This document shows, piece after piece, positions 1-6,942 of a DNA stretch of 10,052 nt. The notes beneath the pieces are model-generated. The model was not told the origin of the DNA. It saw nothing but the letters and a program-made list of their open reading frames with translations, and did no database searches. Positions within the stretch are counted from its first letter, which is position 1. Every line of letters begins with the position of its first letter. Source of the stretch: Candidatus Omnitrophota bacterium (GTDB lineage Bacteria; Omnitrophota; Gorgyraeia; Zapsychrales; JANLHA01); contig JAHFFS010000034.1 of the NCBI GenBank assembly GCA_023247815.1, positions 1 through 10,052 of the forward strand. Reading direction: 5' to 3'. The translations under genes and the position numbers were made by a program.

Positions 1-1214
1 TCCTGGCTTGCGAGGCCATGTGCAAATTGGGCATTATCCCCAAGAAATCGCTAGAAAAAATCAAAAAGAACGCCAACTTTGATATGGAAGAGATCAAGCG
101 TTTGGAAGAGAAAACCAAGCACGATGTGGTGGCTTTTATCAACAATGTTGGTCAAAACATTGGACCGGAAGCGCGATATTTGCACGTAGGGTTGACGTCT
201 TCTGATCTTTTGGACACCTCGCTTTCAGTCCAATGCGTTGAGGCCAGCGATATCCTCCTTGTCGATCTCAACAAACTGCTTTTGGTGTTGAAATCCAAAG
301 CCAAAAAATATAAGGATACGCCTTGTATCGCGCGTACCCATGGAGTTCACGCTGAACCAACCACGTTTGGTCTGAAATTAGCGGTTTGGTACGACGAAAC
401 CAAGCGAAATCTGGAACGGATGGAACAGGCCCGCGAGGTGATGCGTATCGGCAAACTCTCTGGGGCCGTGGGGACCTATGCCAATATTGATCCTTACGTC
501 GAAGAATTTGTCTGCGAGATGCTGGGATTGAAACCAGCCAATATTGCCACACAAATCATTCAGCGCGATGTTCATTGCCAGTTCGTAACGACCCTTGCTT
601 TGATTGGCTCTTCTCTTAATAAGTTCGCCACAGAAATTCGTTTATTGCAGAAAACAGAGGTCTTGGAAGTTGAAGAACCATTTTTTAAAGGGCAGATCGG
701 TTCATCAGCCATGCCGCACAAACGCAATCCTGTTACCTGCGAGCGCATCTCGGGCCTTTCCCGGTTGCTGCGCGCCAATGCCCAGGCCGCCTTTGAGAAC
801 ATCAGTCTTTGGCATGAACGAGACATCAGCCATTCTTCCGTCGAGCGGGTGATCTTGCCGGACAGCACGATCATTTTGAATTATATGCTGCATAAATTGA
901 TCCCGCTCATTGAGGGGCTTTTGGTTTATCCGAAGAACATGATCACCAGTTTGAGCAAAACCAATGGTCTGATTTATTCGCAGCGCGTGCTTCTGGAGCT
1001 GATGAAAAAGGGCCTGACCCGCGAAGAGGCGTATAATGTCATTCAGCATTGCGCCATGCAGGTCTGGCAGGAAACGTCGGATTTCAAGGAGGTCTTGTAC
1101 CGTGACCGCAAGGTCAGAAAGTTTTTGAAACCGCGGGAGATCGACGCGTGTTTTGACATCAAGTATTATACTCGTCATCGCGATTTGATTTACAAAAGGG
1201 TTGGGATCAAATAA
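1..1214 (+). CDS. purB: Adenylosuccinate lyase, 5' end missing
   Basis: Cytosolic lyase of the fumarase/aspartase superfamily. It splits SAICAR to AICAR plus fumarate in IMP synthesis, and adenylosuccinate to AMP plus fumarate. The frame is already open at base 3 (LACEA precedes the first Met at base 18), so the gene enters from the left. About 400 residues are visible, and comparison with typical ~430-residue bacterial PurB suggests roughly 30 N-terminal residues are missing. Counting from the Met at base 18, the family motifs are HVGLTSSD (56-63), ARTHGVHAEPT (105-115, catalytic His region), the superfamily signature GSSAMPHKRNP (228-238, mobile loop with the catalytic Ser) and WHERDISHSSVER (265-277). 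No frameshift or missing motif was seen. It ends in TAA 45 nt before purC, consistent with being the first visible gene of the purine operon. The Met at base 18 is internal and is not the real start. Confidence 0.97.
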   Translation, partial: LACEAMCKLGIIPKKSLEKIKKNANFDMEEIKRLEEKTKHDVVAFINNVGQNIGPEARYLHVGLTSSDLLDTSLSVQCVEASDILLVDLNKLLLVLKSKAKKYKDTPCIARTHGVHAEPTTFGLKLAVWYDETKRNLERMEQAREVMRIGKLSGAVGTYANIDPYVEEFVCEMLGLKPANIATQIIQRDVHCQFVTTLALIGSSLNKFATEIRLLQKTEVLEVEEPFFKGQIGSSAMPHKRNPVTCERISGLSRLLRANAQAAFENISLWHERDISHSSVERVILPDSTIILNYMLHKLIPLIEGLLVYPKNMITSLSKTNGLIYSQRVLLELMKKGLTREEAYNVIQHCAMQVWQETSDFKEVLYRDRKVRKFLKPREIDACFDIKYYTRHRDLIYKRVGIK

Positions 1215-1249
1215 GAAGCGTCGAGAAAATCAAACACAATCAATTTATC

Positions 1250-1253
1250 GAGG
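1250..1253 (+). promoter_or_regulatory. Ribosome binding site that fixes the purC start
   Basis: GAGG lies 6 nt upstream of the ATG at 1260. An in-frame TTG at 1254 directly abuts this motif with no spacer, so it is unlikely to be used. Confidence 0.7.
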
Positions 1254-1259
1254 TTGAAG

Positions 1260-1964
1260 ATGCAAAAAAGAAAGCAAATTTATGAGGGGAAGGCCAAGAT
1301 CCTTTATGAGACCGATTCCCCTGATCATCTGATCCAATATTTTAAAGATGACGCGACCGCCTTCAACGCGGCGAAAAAGGGAACGATCGTCGATAAAGGT
1401 GTGATGAACAATAAAATTTCAAGCCGCATCTTTCAGTTCCTCGAGAAGGAAGGGATCCCGACGCATTTTGAAAAACAATTGAGCGACCGCGAAATGCTGG
1501 TCAAGCGCGTTAGCATTGTTCCCCTCGAGGTGATTGTGCGCAATGTGGCCGCGGGATCGTTGTGCAAATTGCTGGGCATCGCCGAAGGCAGACGCCTGGC
1601 TTGCTCGACCTTAGAATTTTGTTTTAAGGAAGACAAGTTGAACGATCCGATGATCAATGAATATCATATCCGGGCTTTGGAGTTGGCCTCGGATGCTGAT
1701 ATCGAAACCATCAAACGATATACATTTAAGATCAATGAACTCATGAAAGGTTTTTTTAAGGCCTTGAACATTGACCTGGTTGATTTCAAATTGGAATTTG
1801 GCCGGTTCAAAGGCCAAATCATTTTGGCGGACGAGATTTCCCCTGATACCTGCCGTTTATGGGAAGTGGGGACGGGCGCTAAGCTTGATAAAGACCGTTT
1901 TCGACGGGACTTGGGCAATATTGAAGAGGCCTATCAAGAGGTTCTCGCGCGCGTAAGCCGATAA
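1260..1964 (+). CDS. purC: Phosphoribosylaminoimidazole-succinocarboxamide (SAICAR) synthase
   Basis: Cytosolic ATP-dependent ligase joining CAIR and aspartate to give SAICAR, the substrate of PurB encoded just upstream. The protein has 234 residues, close to the ~240 of the short bacterial form. Motifs in order: EGKAK (9-13, N-terminal ATP-binding region), PLEVIVRNVAAGS (88-100, family signature), NDPMINEYH (128-136), LVDFKLEFG (173-181), ADEISPDTCRLW (190-201, second signature, with metal/ATP-contacting acidic residues in the family) and KDRFRRDLG (211-219). The ATG at 1260 is chosen over the in-frame TTG at 1254 because GAGG sits 6 nt before it. It follows purB by 45 nt and precedes purL closely. 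Nothing is odd about it. Confidence 0.97.
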   Translation: MQKRKQIYEGKAKILYETDSPDHLIQYFKDDATAFNAAKKGTIVDKGVMNNKISSRIFQFLEKEGIPTHFEKQLSDREMLVKRVSIVPLEVIVRNVAAGSLCKLLGIAEGRRLACSTLEFCFKEDKLNDPMINEYHIRALELASDADIETIKRYTFKINELMKGFFKALNIDLVDFKLEFGRFKGQIILADEISPDTCRLWEVGTGAKLDKDRFRRDLGNIEEAYQEVLARVSR

Positions 1965-1995
1965 TTTTTTGACCCATCAATCAACTTCAAACACC

Positions 1996-4932
1996 ATGTC
2001 TGCCGATCAACGAGAGAGCAGAGCTGAACCCGCTGCCTGGCGGGTTGAGATCAGCGAAAAACCGGATGCTTTTGACGCGCTCGGTGAGCGGGTGCATAAG
2101 GATGTCCTCGATCTTGGGTTTAAGAACATCCATCGCGTTGGTGTTGTCCAAGTTTATACGATTCTAGGCGCGGTCTCCCAAACTGAAATCGAAAAGATCA
2201 GTCGTGAACTCCTCGCCGATCCAGTGACGCAGGATTATCGATTTTTTTCGAATCAAAAAGCGCCGAACGTTAAAAACCAAAGAGTTAAAATTGTTGAGAT
2301 CGCTTATCTTCCCGGTGTCATGGATCCGGTCGAGGAATCGACGTTGAAAGGTATTCGCGATTTGGGTGTCGCCCAGGTCAAGGCGATCCGCACAGCGCGG
2401 CAATATCATCTGCATGGAAATGTCTCGAAGCAACAATGTGGTATCATCGTCGAGAAAGTCCTTTATAACAAATTGATCCAGCGGGTTATTGAGCAAGGTC
2501 AAGCACTGGCGCGGGAGTTGCCGACCAAGAAAACATCTTCTTTTACCGTGCAGATGATTGATCTCTTGGGTGCCAATGAACGTGACTTGCAAAAGATCAG
2601 TCAAAAGGGACAGTTGTTTTTAAACGAGGATGAAATGAAGGCGATTCAAAAGCATTTTCGCGGACTCAAACGCAATCCCAGCGACTGTGAGTTGGAAACG
2701 ATCGCCCAGACTTGGAGTGAACATTGTTATCACAAAACTTTTCGCGGGAAGATTGATTTTGAATATCGCGAGCAAGGCAAGGTCAAGCGCCAGCGCATCA
2801 ACAATTTGTTGAAATCAACCATCATCAAAGCGACACAGGAACTGAACAAACCGTGGTGCGTCTCGGTCTTTCATGATAACGCCGGGATCATTGAATTTGA
2901 TGAAGAGTGGAATGTCTGTTTCAAAGTGGAGACCCACAATCACCCGTCGGCCTTAGAGCCTTTTGGCGGCGCGAATACCGGGATCGGTGGCGTCATCCGC
3001 GACATTTTAGGGACGGGCTTAGGGGCCCGCCCGATTTGCAATACCGACGTGTTTTGTTTTGCATCGCCGGATTATCCAGAAGATCAGTTGCCGGCAGGCA
3101 CCTTGCATCCGAAGCGGGTGATGAAAGGGGTTGTCAGCGGGGTCCGTGATTATGGGAACAAAATGGGGATTCCCACCATCAACGGTGCCATCCTTTTTGA
3201 TAAAGACTACGTCGGGAATCCATTGGTTTATTGTGGGACCGTCGGGATCATTCCCAAGGGCAAAGAACACAAAAAGGTGAATCCAGGGGACTTGGTTGTT
3301 GTGGTTGGCGGGAAGACCGGCCGCGACGGGATTCACGGCGCAACTTTTTCTTCCGGAGAACTGACTGAGGACTCAGAAGTTATCTCATCGGGAGCGGTGC
3401 AGATTGGTAACCCTATTGAGGAAAAGAAAGTCGCGGATGTTTTACTACAGGGCCGCGACCGCGAACTTTTTACCGCCGTGACCGATTGCGGGGCCGGCGG
3501 CTTGTCGAGCGCGGTTGGCGAAATGGGCAAGGACCTTGGTGCCCGGGTGGATTTGGAAAAGGTCCCGTTGAAGTATGAGGGCTTGTCTTATACCGAGATT
3601 TGGATTTCTGAATCGCAGGAGCGGATGGTTCTTTCCGTGTCTCCCACAAAGGTCAACGAGCTCTTGGCTTTATTCGCGAGTGAAAATGTTGAGGCAACGG
3701 CAATCGGGACTTTCACCGACAGCAAACGCCTGGAATTATTTTTTAATGGCTGCCAGGTGTGTGATGTGGATATGGAATTTTTGCACGACGGTATCCCGCA
3801 GATAACGAAGAAGGCGGTGTGGACGCCGGCAAAGCTGCAGGAGAAAAGTCATCCATGTCCGGAAAATTTGACGGAAAAGTTGGGAGAAGTTTTATCTCAT
3901 TACAATGTTTGTTCGAAAGAATGGGTGATCCGTCAATACGATCACGAGGTCCAGGGCGGCAGTGTCATCAAGCCGTTGGTGGGACTGCGTAGTGACGGTC
4001 CGTCGGACGCGAGTGTGATTCTTCCGATATTGGGAACAAAAAGGGGCATTGCTGTCGCCAACGGAATCAATCCTCGATTCGGAAAGATTGATCCTTTTTG
4101 GATGGCCGCATCTTGCATTGATGAAGCGGCTCGCCAGATCATTGCGGTCGGTGGCTCGGTCGATCGGATCGCGATTTTGGATAATTTTTGCTGGGGCAAT
4201 CCTGATAAGCCGGATCGGTTGGGTTCGCTGGTGCGCGCGGCCCAAGGATGTTATCGTACGGCTGTTGATTACGGTACACCGTTCATTTCCGGAAAAGACA
4301 GTTTGTACAATGAGTACACGCAGGGTGTTAAGTCGATTGCCATTCCCGGGACGCTATTGATTTCCGCCATCGGGATCATTGAAAATGTTTTGCATTGTGT
4401 CAGTATGGATTTGAAAGAAGAAGGGAATTTGGTTTATGTTGTTGGCGCGACCCATGATGAATTGGGTGGTTCGATTTATCTGGATACGTATGGGTCCTTA
4501 GGGAAGAATGTTCCTCAAGTGAACGCGCGTATGGCGATAAAGACCTTTCAGGCCTTGTCGCTGGCTGTAAAGAATGGACTGGTCGCGTCCATCCATGACT
4601 GCTCGGAGGGAGGCATTGCCGCGGCCTTAGCCGAGATGGCGTTCAGCGGTGGACGAGGGATCACCGCCCGGGCTGATCAGATCCCGTATACCGGGAAGGT
4701 CAAACGTGATGACATTGTGTTGTTTTCCGAGTCCAATTCCCGATTTCTCGTCGAGGTAACAAAGTCTTATCAGCAGAAATTTGAAACCTTGCTGGCTGGT
4801 GTGCCGTTTGCCGCTTTCGGCCGGGTCGAAAAAAGTCCAGAATTTATCGTTTATGGTTTGCAACAAGAAGTTTGTATCGCCGCGGACATTCAGGATTTGA
4901 AAGAACAATGGAAAAGGCCGCTGGCGTTTTGA
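1996..4932 (+). CDS. purL: FGAM synthase with two N-terminal PurS-like domains (PurS-PurS-PurL fusion)
   Basis: Catalytic synthetase part of phosphoribosylformylglycinamidine synthase (FGAR + ATP + glutamine-derived ammonia to FGAM). From the ATG at 1996 it has 978 residues, far longer than stand-alone small PurL (~740). Residues ~15-82 and ~95-170 are two PurS-like modules: the first begins WRVEISEKPDAFDA, the second KIVEIAYLPGVMDP. The PurL body follows with WSEHCYHKTF (240-249), ETHNHPS (312-318), GRDGIHGATF (442-451) and TDCGAGGLSSAVGEMG (496-511). Its second half has CWGNPDKPDR (732-741), GKDSLYNEY (766-774) and HDCSEGG (867-873). There is no C-terminal glutaminase domain, so ammonia should come from the separate PurQ at 5750. 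Similar tandem-PurS PurL proteins occur in Geobacter-like bacteria. Start is uncertain: a TTG at 1969, 4 nt after purC, would add 9 residues, and neither start has a clear Shine-Dalgarno. Conserved sequence begins only around the WRVEIS. Confidence 0.95.
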   Translation: MSADQRESRAEPAAWRVEISEKPDAFDALGERVHKDVLDLGFKNIHRVGVVQVYTILGAVSQTEIEKISRELLADPVTQDYRFFSNQKAPNVKNQRVKIVEIAYLPGVMDPVEESTLKGIRDLGVAQVKAIRTARQYHLHGNVSKQQCGIIVEKVLYNKLIQRVIEQGQALARELPTKKTSSFTVQMIDLLGANERDLQKISQKGQLFLNEDEMKAIQKHFRGLKRNPSDCELETIAQTWSEHCYHKTFRGKIDFEYREQGKVKRQRINNLLKSTIIKATQELNKPWCVSVFHDNAGIIEFDEEWNVCFKVETHNHPSALEPFGGANTGIGGVIRDILGTGLGARPICNTDVFCFASPDYPEDQLPAGTLHPKRVMKGVVSGVRDYGNKMGIPTINGAILFDKDYVGNPLVYCGTVGIIPKGKEHKKVNPGDLVVVVGGKTGRDGIHGATFSSGELTEDSEVISSGAVQIGNPIEEKKVADVLLQGRDRELFTAVTDCGAGGLSSAVGEMGKDLGARVDLEKVPLKYEGLSYTEIWISESQERMVLSVSPTKVNELLALFASENVEATAIGTFTDSKRLELFFNGCQVCDVDMEFLHDGIPQITKKAVWTPAKLQEKSHPCPENLTEKLGEVLSHYNVCSKEWVIRQYDHEVQGGSVIKPLVGLRSDGPSDASVILPILGTKRGIAVANGINPRFGKIDPFWMAASCIDEAARQIIAVGGSVDRIAILDNFCWGNPDKPDRLGSLVRAAQGCYRTAVDYGTPFISGKDSLYNEYTQGVKSIAIPGTLLISAIGIIENVLHCVSMDLKEEGNLVYVVGATHDELGGSIYLDTYGSLGKNVPQVNARMAIKTFQALSLAVKNGLVASIHDCSEGGIAAALAEMAFSGGRGITARADQIPYTGKVKRDDIVLFSESNSRFLVEVTKSYQQKFETLLAGVPFAAFGRVEKSPEFIVYGLQQEVCIAADIQDLKEQWKRPLAF

Positions 4933-5050
4933 AGTCCCAAGTCGCAGGTATCAAGTCTCAAGTTCCAAGTTCCAAGTCACAAGCAAAAATTACTTGCGAC
5001 TTGCGACCTGTAACTTGAGACTTGTAACTTGAGACTTGTAACTTGAGACT
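4932..5050. repeat. Inverted array of degenerate 7-bp repeats between purL and the LOG gene
   Basis: Left arm (4932-4983): seven heptads of the form AAGTCNC (AAGTCCC, AAGTCGC, AGGTATC, AAGTCTC, AAGTTCC, AAGTTCC, AAGTCAC) plus a partial AAG. A short A/T-rich centre follows (CAAAAATT, 4984-4991). Right arm (4992-5050): complementary heptads (ACTTGCG twice, ACCTGTA, then ACTTGAG and ACTTGTA alternating) and a partial ACT. By hand count about 41 of 52 positions can pair across the centre in the simplest register, so the RNA could form a long imperfect hairpin. The element begins at the last base of the purL stop codon and ends directly before the ribosome binding site of the next gene. There are no spacers, so it is not a CRISPR, and there is no T-tract typical of an intrinsic terminator. 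It may be a REP-like intergenic element; function unknown. Confidence 0.9.
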
Positions 5051-5062
5051 GGAGAGTGATTC

Positions 5063-5740
5063 ATGAAGACGACTAAAAAACGCGTTGCTGATGATTTTTC
5101 GAAATTGGAAGAACCCTGGCGGGTGTTTCGGATCATGGGAGAATTCGTCGAAGGGTTTCATACGCTTTCCGAAGTTGGTCCGGCGATCAGTATTTTCGGT
5201 TCGGCCCGCACGCAAAAGACCCATAAGATGTACAAAATGGCGGAGAAGACCGCAGAGCTTTTTGTTAAAGCGGGTTACGCGGTCATCACCGGCGGGGGGC
5301 CGGGGATCATGGAGGCTGGAAATAAAGGGGCCACCGAGGCTGGAGGAGAGTCGATTGGGTTGAACATCGAACTTCCCTTTGAACAGAAGGCCAACACGTA
5401 CGTCAAGACCTTGATCAATTTTCATTACTTTTTTTGCCGCAAGGTGATGTTTGTTAAGTACGCGAAAGCCTTTGTGATTTTTCCCGGTGGATATGGGACC
5501 TTGGATGAGCTTTTTGAAAGCATTACGTTGATCCAGACCCGTCGGATCGATCGCTTCCCGGTCGTGCTTTTTGGAAGTCAGTATTGGAAAGGACTTGTGC
5601 AGTGGATGGAGTCGACGCTGTTGAAGGAAAATAATATCGACAAGGATGATTTGAAACTTTTTAAAATCGTTGATACACCGCAACAAGCGGTCAAAGTTGT
5701 CAGCGATTATTATTCGGGTCGCAAAAAGGCGCGACGATAA
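5063..5740 (+). CDS. LOG-family (TIGR00730-type) nucleotide 5'-monophosphate phosphoribohydrolase
   Basis: Cytosolic Rossmann-fold protein of the LOG (Lonely Guy) / 'lysine decarboxylase-like' family. Characterised members cleave the N-glycosidic bond of AMP-type or N6-modified (cytokinin) nucleotides to base plus ribose 5-phosphate. The old lysine decarboxylase label is a misannotation for the family. It has 225 residues. Motifs: SIFGSAR (43-49), GGGPGIMEAGNKGA (77-90, phosphate/nucleotide-binding loop), RK at 126-127 (family catalytic Arg), and PGGYGTLDE (141-149, ending in the family's catalytic Glu). The ~35-residue N-terminal helical region (WRVFRIMGEFVEGF) is usual in the bacterial form. 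GGAG at 5051-5054, 8 nt before the ATG, supports the start. It lies inside the purine operon, 130 nt after purL and 9 nt before purQ. Substrate (AMP, IMP, or an N6-prenylated nucleotide from tRNA turnover) cannot be told from the sequence. Confidence 0.9.
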   Translation: MKTTKKRVADDFSKLEEPWRVFRIMGEFVEGFHTLSEVGPAISIFGSARTQKTHKMYKMAEKTAELFVKAGYAVITGGGPGIMEAGNKGATEAGGESIGLNIELPFEQKANTYVKTLINFHYFFCRKVMFVKYAKAFVIFPGGYGTLDELFESITLIQTRRIDRFPVVLFGSQYWKGLVQWMESTLLKENNIDKDDLKLFKIVDTPQQAVKVVSDYYSGRKKARR

Positions 5741-5749
5741 GGAATTCTC

Positions 5750-6589
5750 ATGGCAGGTCCGCAAGTCAAAGTCATTGTTTTACGCACGGCCGGGACAAAT
5801 TGTGATCGCGAAATGGTTTTTGCCTTCTCGAGCCTAGGGGCAGCCGTTGAATTGGTCCACATCAATCGCTTATTCAGTCGTGAGGTTCGTTTGAGTGATT
5901 TTCATATCTTGGCCATTCCCGGCGGGTTTACCTACGGCGACGATATCATGTCGGGACGAATCCTCGCTAATGAACTGCGAATCAGGTTGAGCGAGGAGAT
6001 TAAAGATTTTGTTCATGAAGGGAAATTGATCCTCGGGGTCTGCAATGGTTTTCAAGTTTTGGTCAGAGCTGGGATCCTTCCGGGGAGCAAGAGTTCCTCT
6101 GGAAATTTGACATTTCAGCAGACCGTTTCGTTGTCCAATAATGATTCTGGAAAGTTTGAAGACCGTTGGGTCCATCTGCGTTTATCAGGCGATTCGGTTT
6201 GGACCAAAGGGCTGGACGAAATGATGTATGTCCCTATCGCGCACGCCGAGGGAAAATTTGTGGTGCCGAATGAAGAGACTTTAAGTCAATTGAAGAAAAA
6301 CAATCAGATTGCTTTTCGTTATTGCAACACCGACGGGGAAAAGGGCGGGTATCCGGTCAATCCAAACGGTTCTATTGATGACATTGCCGGAATCACAGAT
6401 CCAACAGGGCGCATTTTAGGAATGATGCCGCATCCGGAACGGCATTTTTCTCCGCTGAACCATCCGGCTTGGACGCGCAAAGATCATCTTTCGCATCTGG
6501 GTCAGGGGGCCAACATTTTTTTGAATGGTGTCCGTTACGCGCGGGAACAGTTGTTAGGGAAAACGCAAGTGGCCGTCGCAAAAGGGTAA
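5750..6589 (+). CDS. purQ: FGAM synthase, glutaminase subunit PurQ
   Basis: Class I (triad-type) glutamine amidotransferase that hydrolyses glutamine and delivers ammonia to PurL for FGAM formation. It has 279 residues, longer than B. subtilis-type PurQ (~227). Motifs: TNCDRE (16-21), AIPGGFTYGDD (55-65), the nucleophile elbow GVCNGFQ with Cys98, IAHAEGKF (163-170), and PHPER (227-231) carrying the other triad members His228 and Glu230. The extra length lies mainly in the middle and in the C-terminal tail. AAGGA (5739-5743), partly within the stop of the LOG gene, is spaced 6 nt from the ATG. It is separated from its partner purL by the LOG gene, and the next gene follows by 5 nt. All catalytic residues are present. 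Confidence 0.96.
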   Translation: MAGPQVKVIVLRTAGTNCDREMVFAFSSLGAAVELVHINRLFSREVRLSDFHILAIPGGFTYGDDIMSGRILANELRIRLSEEIKDFVHEGKLILGVCNGFQVLVRAGILPGSKSSSGNLTFQQTVSLSNNDSGKFEDRWVHLRLSGDSVWTKGLDEMMYVPIAHAEGKFVVPNEETLSQLKKNNQIAFRYCNTDGEKGGYPVNPNGSIDDIAGITDPTGRILGMMPHPERHFSPLNHPAWTRKDHLSHLGQGANIFLNGVRYAREQLLGKTQVAVAKG

Positions 6590-6594
6590 ATGAT

Positions 6595-6942
6595 ATGAAG
6601 AGCATAGTTATTTTTTTGTGTTGTTTTCTGCTCATGGCCTGCGAACAGCGCAGCCAGACGCAGGAAGGCCCGGTTGTTAAAAGGACCGTGATTGCGAGGA
6701 GTTATCAGGCTGGTTATAATGAAGGGCAACGGTATTCCGCAGGCCGGGTCAAACAATTGATTGACGATGGGAAAAAAGATGTTTTGATCTATTCGAGTGT
6801 TGAAAATCAGCAAACCAAGGCGCAGGTTGTTTTTGGGGACAGATCGAGTGACGGAAGAAAAGGGATTTTGAACGATTTGGTCAAGCGGATTGTTGAATTG
6901 AAAGATAATGTTTTTTCTAAGCGAGAGCAAAGTCGATTGTGA
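6595..6942 (+). CDS. Small predicted lipoprotein of unknown function, coupled to purM
   Basis: I do not recognise this 115-residue protein. It begins MKSIVIFLCCFLLMAC: a single positive residue, a hydrophobic core (residues 4-14) and a lipobox LMAC with Cys16 as the likely lipidated residue, so signal peptidase II processing and membrane anchoring are predicted. The mature ~100 residues are hydrophilic, with a QAGYNEGQRYSAGRVKQLI stretch that is probably helical, a short strand-like DVLIYSS, and a helical, charged C-terminus. No catalytic motif is visible. The ATG at 6595 is preceded by AAAGGG (6581-6586) with 8 nt spacing. It starts 5 nt after purQ, and its TGA overlaps the GTG start of purM (GTGA), suggesting translational coupling. 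An in-frame start within purQ is possible but would place the signal peptide internally. Codon use looks like its neighbours, so it seems to be a real gene. Confidence 0.8.
   Translation: MKSIVIFLCCFLLMACEQRSQTQEGPVVKRTVIARSYQAGYNEGQRYSAGRVKQLIDDGKKDVLIYSSVENQQTKAQVVFGDRSSDGRKGILNDLVKRIVELKDNVFSKREQSRL

Noticed and set aside
705..1178. 157-codon minus-strand open frame within purB (and similar ones throughout)
   Set aside because: Antisense shadow of a conserved gene; no binding site, no recognisable domain.
4932..5050. Possible CRISPR array
   Set aside because: Units are only 7 bp, contiguous and degenerate, with no spacers and no cas genes.
4932..5050. Possible intrinsic terminator after purL
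   Set aside because: The hairpin potential is real, but there is no following T-tract and the downstream genes complete the same pathway, so a full stop is unlikely.
4958..5764. 268-codon open frame on the minus strand across the LOG gene
   Set aside because: It is antisense to a clearly recognisable LOG gene, and its C-terminal part translates the heptad array into a repetitive SYKSQVTGRKSQV-like peptide. Three heptads make 21 bp, so the array stays open in frame and creates false ORFs.
6469..6594. N-terminal extension of the lipoprotein gene into purQ
   Set aside because: It would overlap purQ by about 120 nt in another frame and bury the signal peptide; the ATG at 6595 has its own ribosome binding site.
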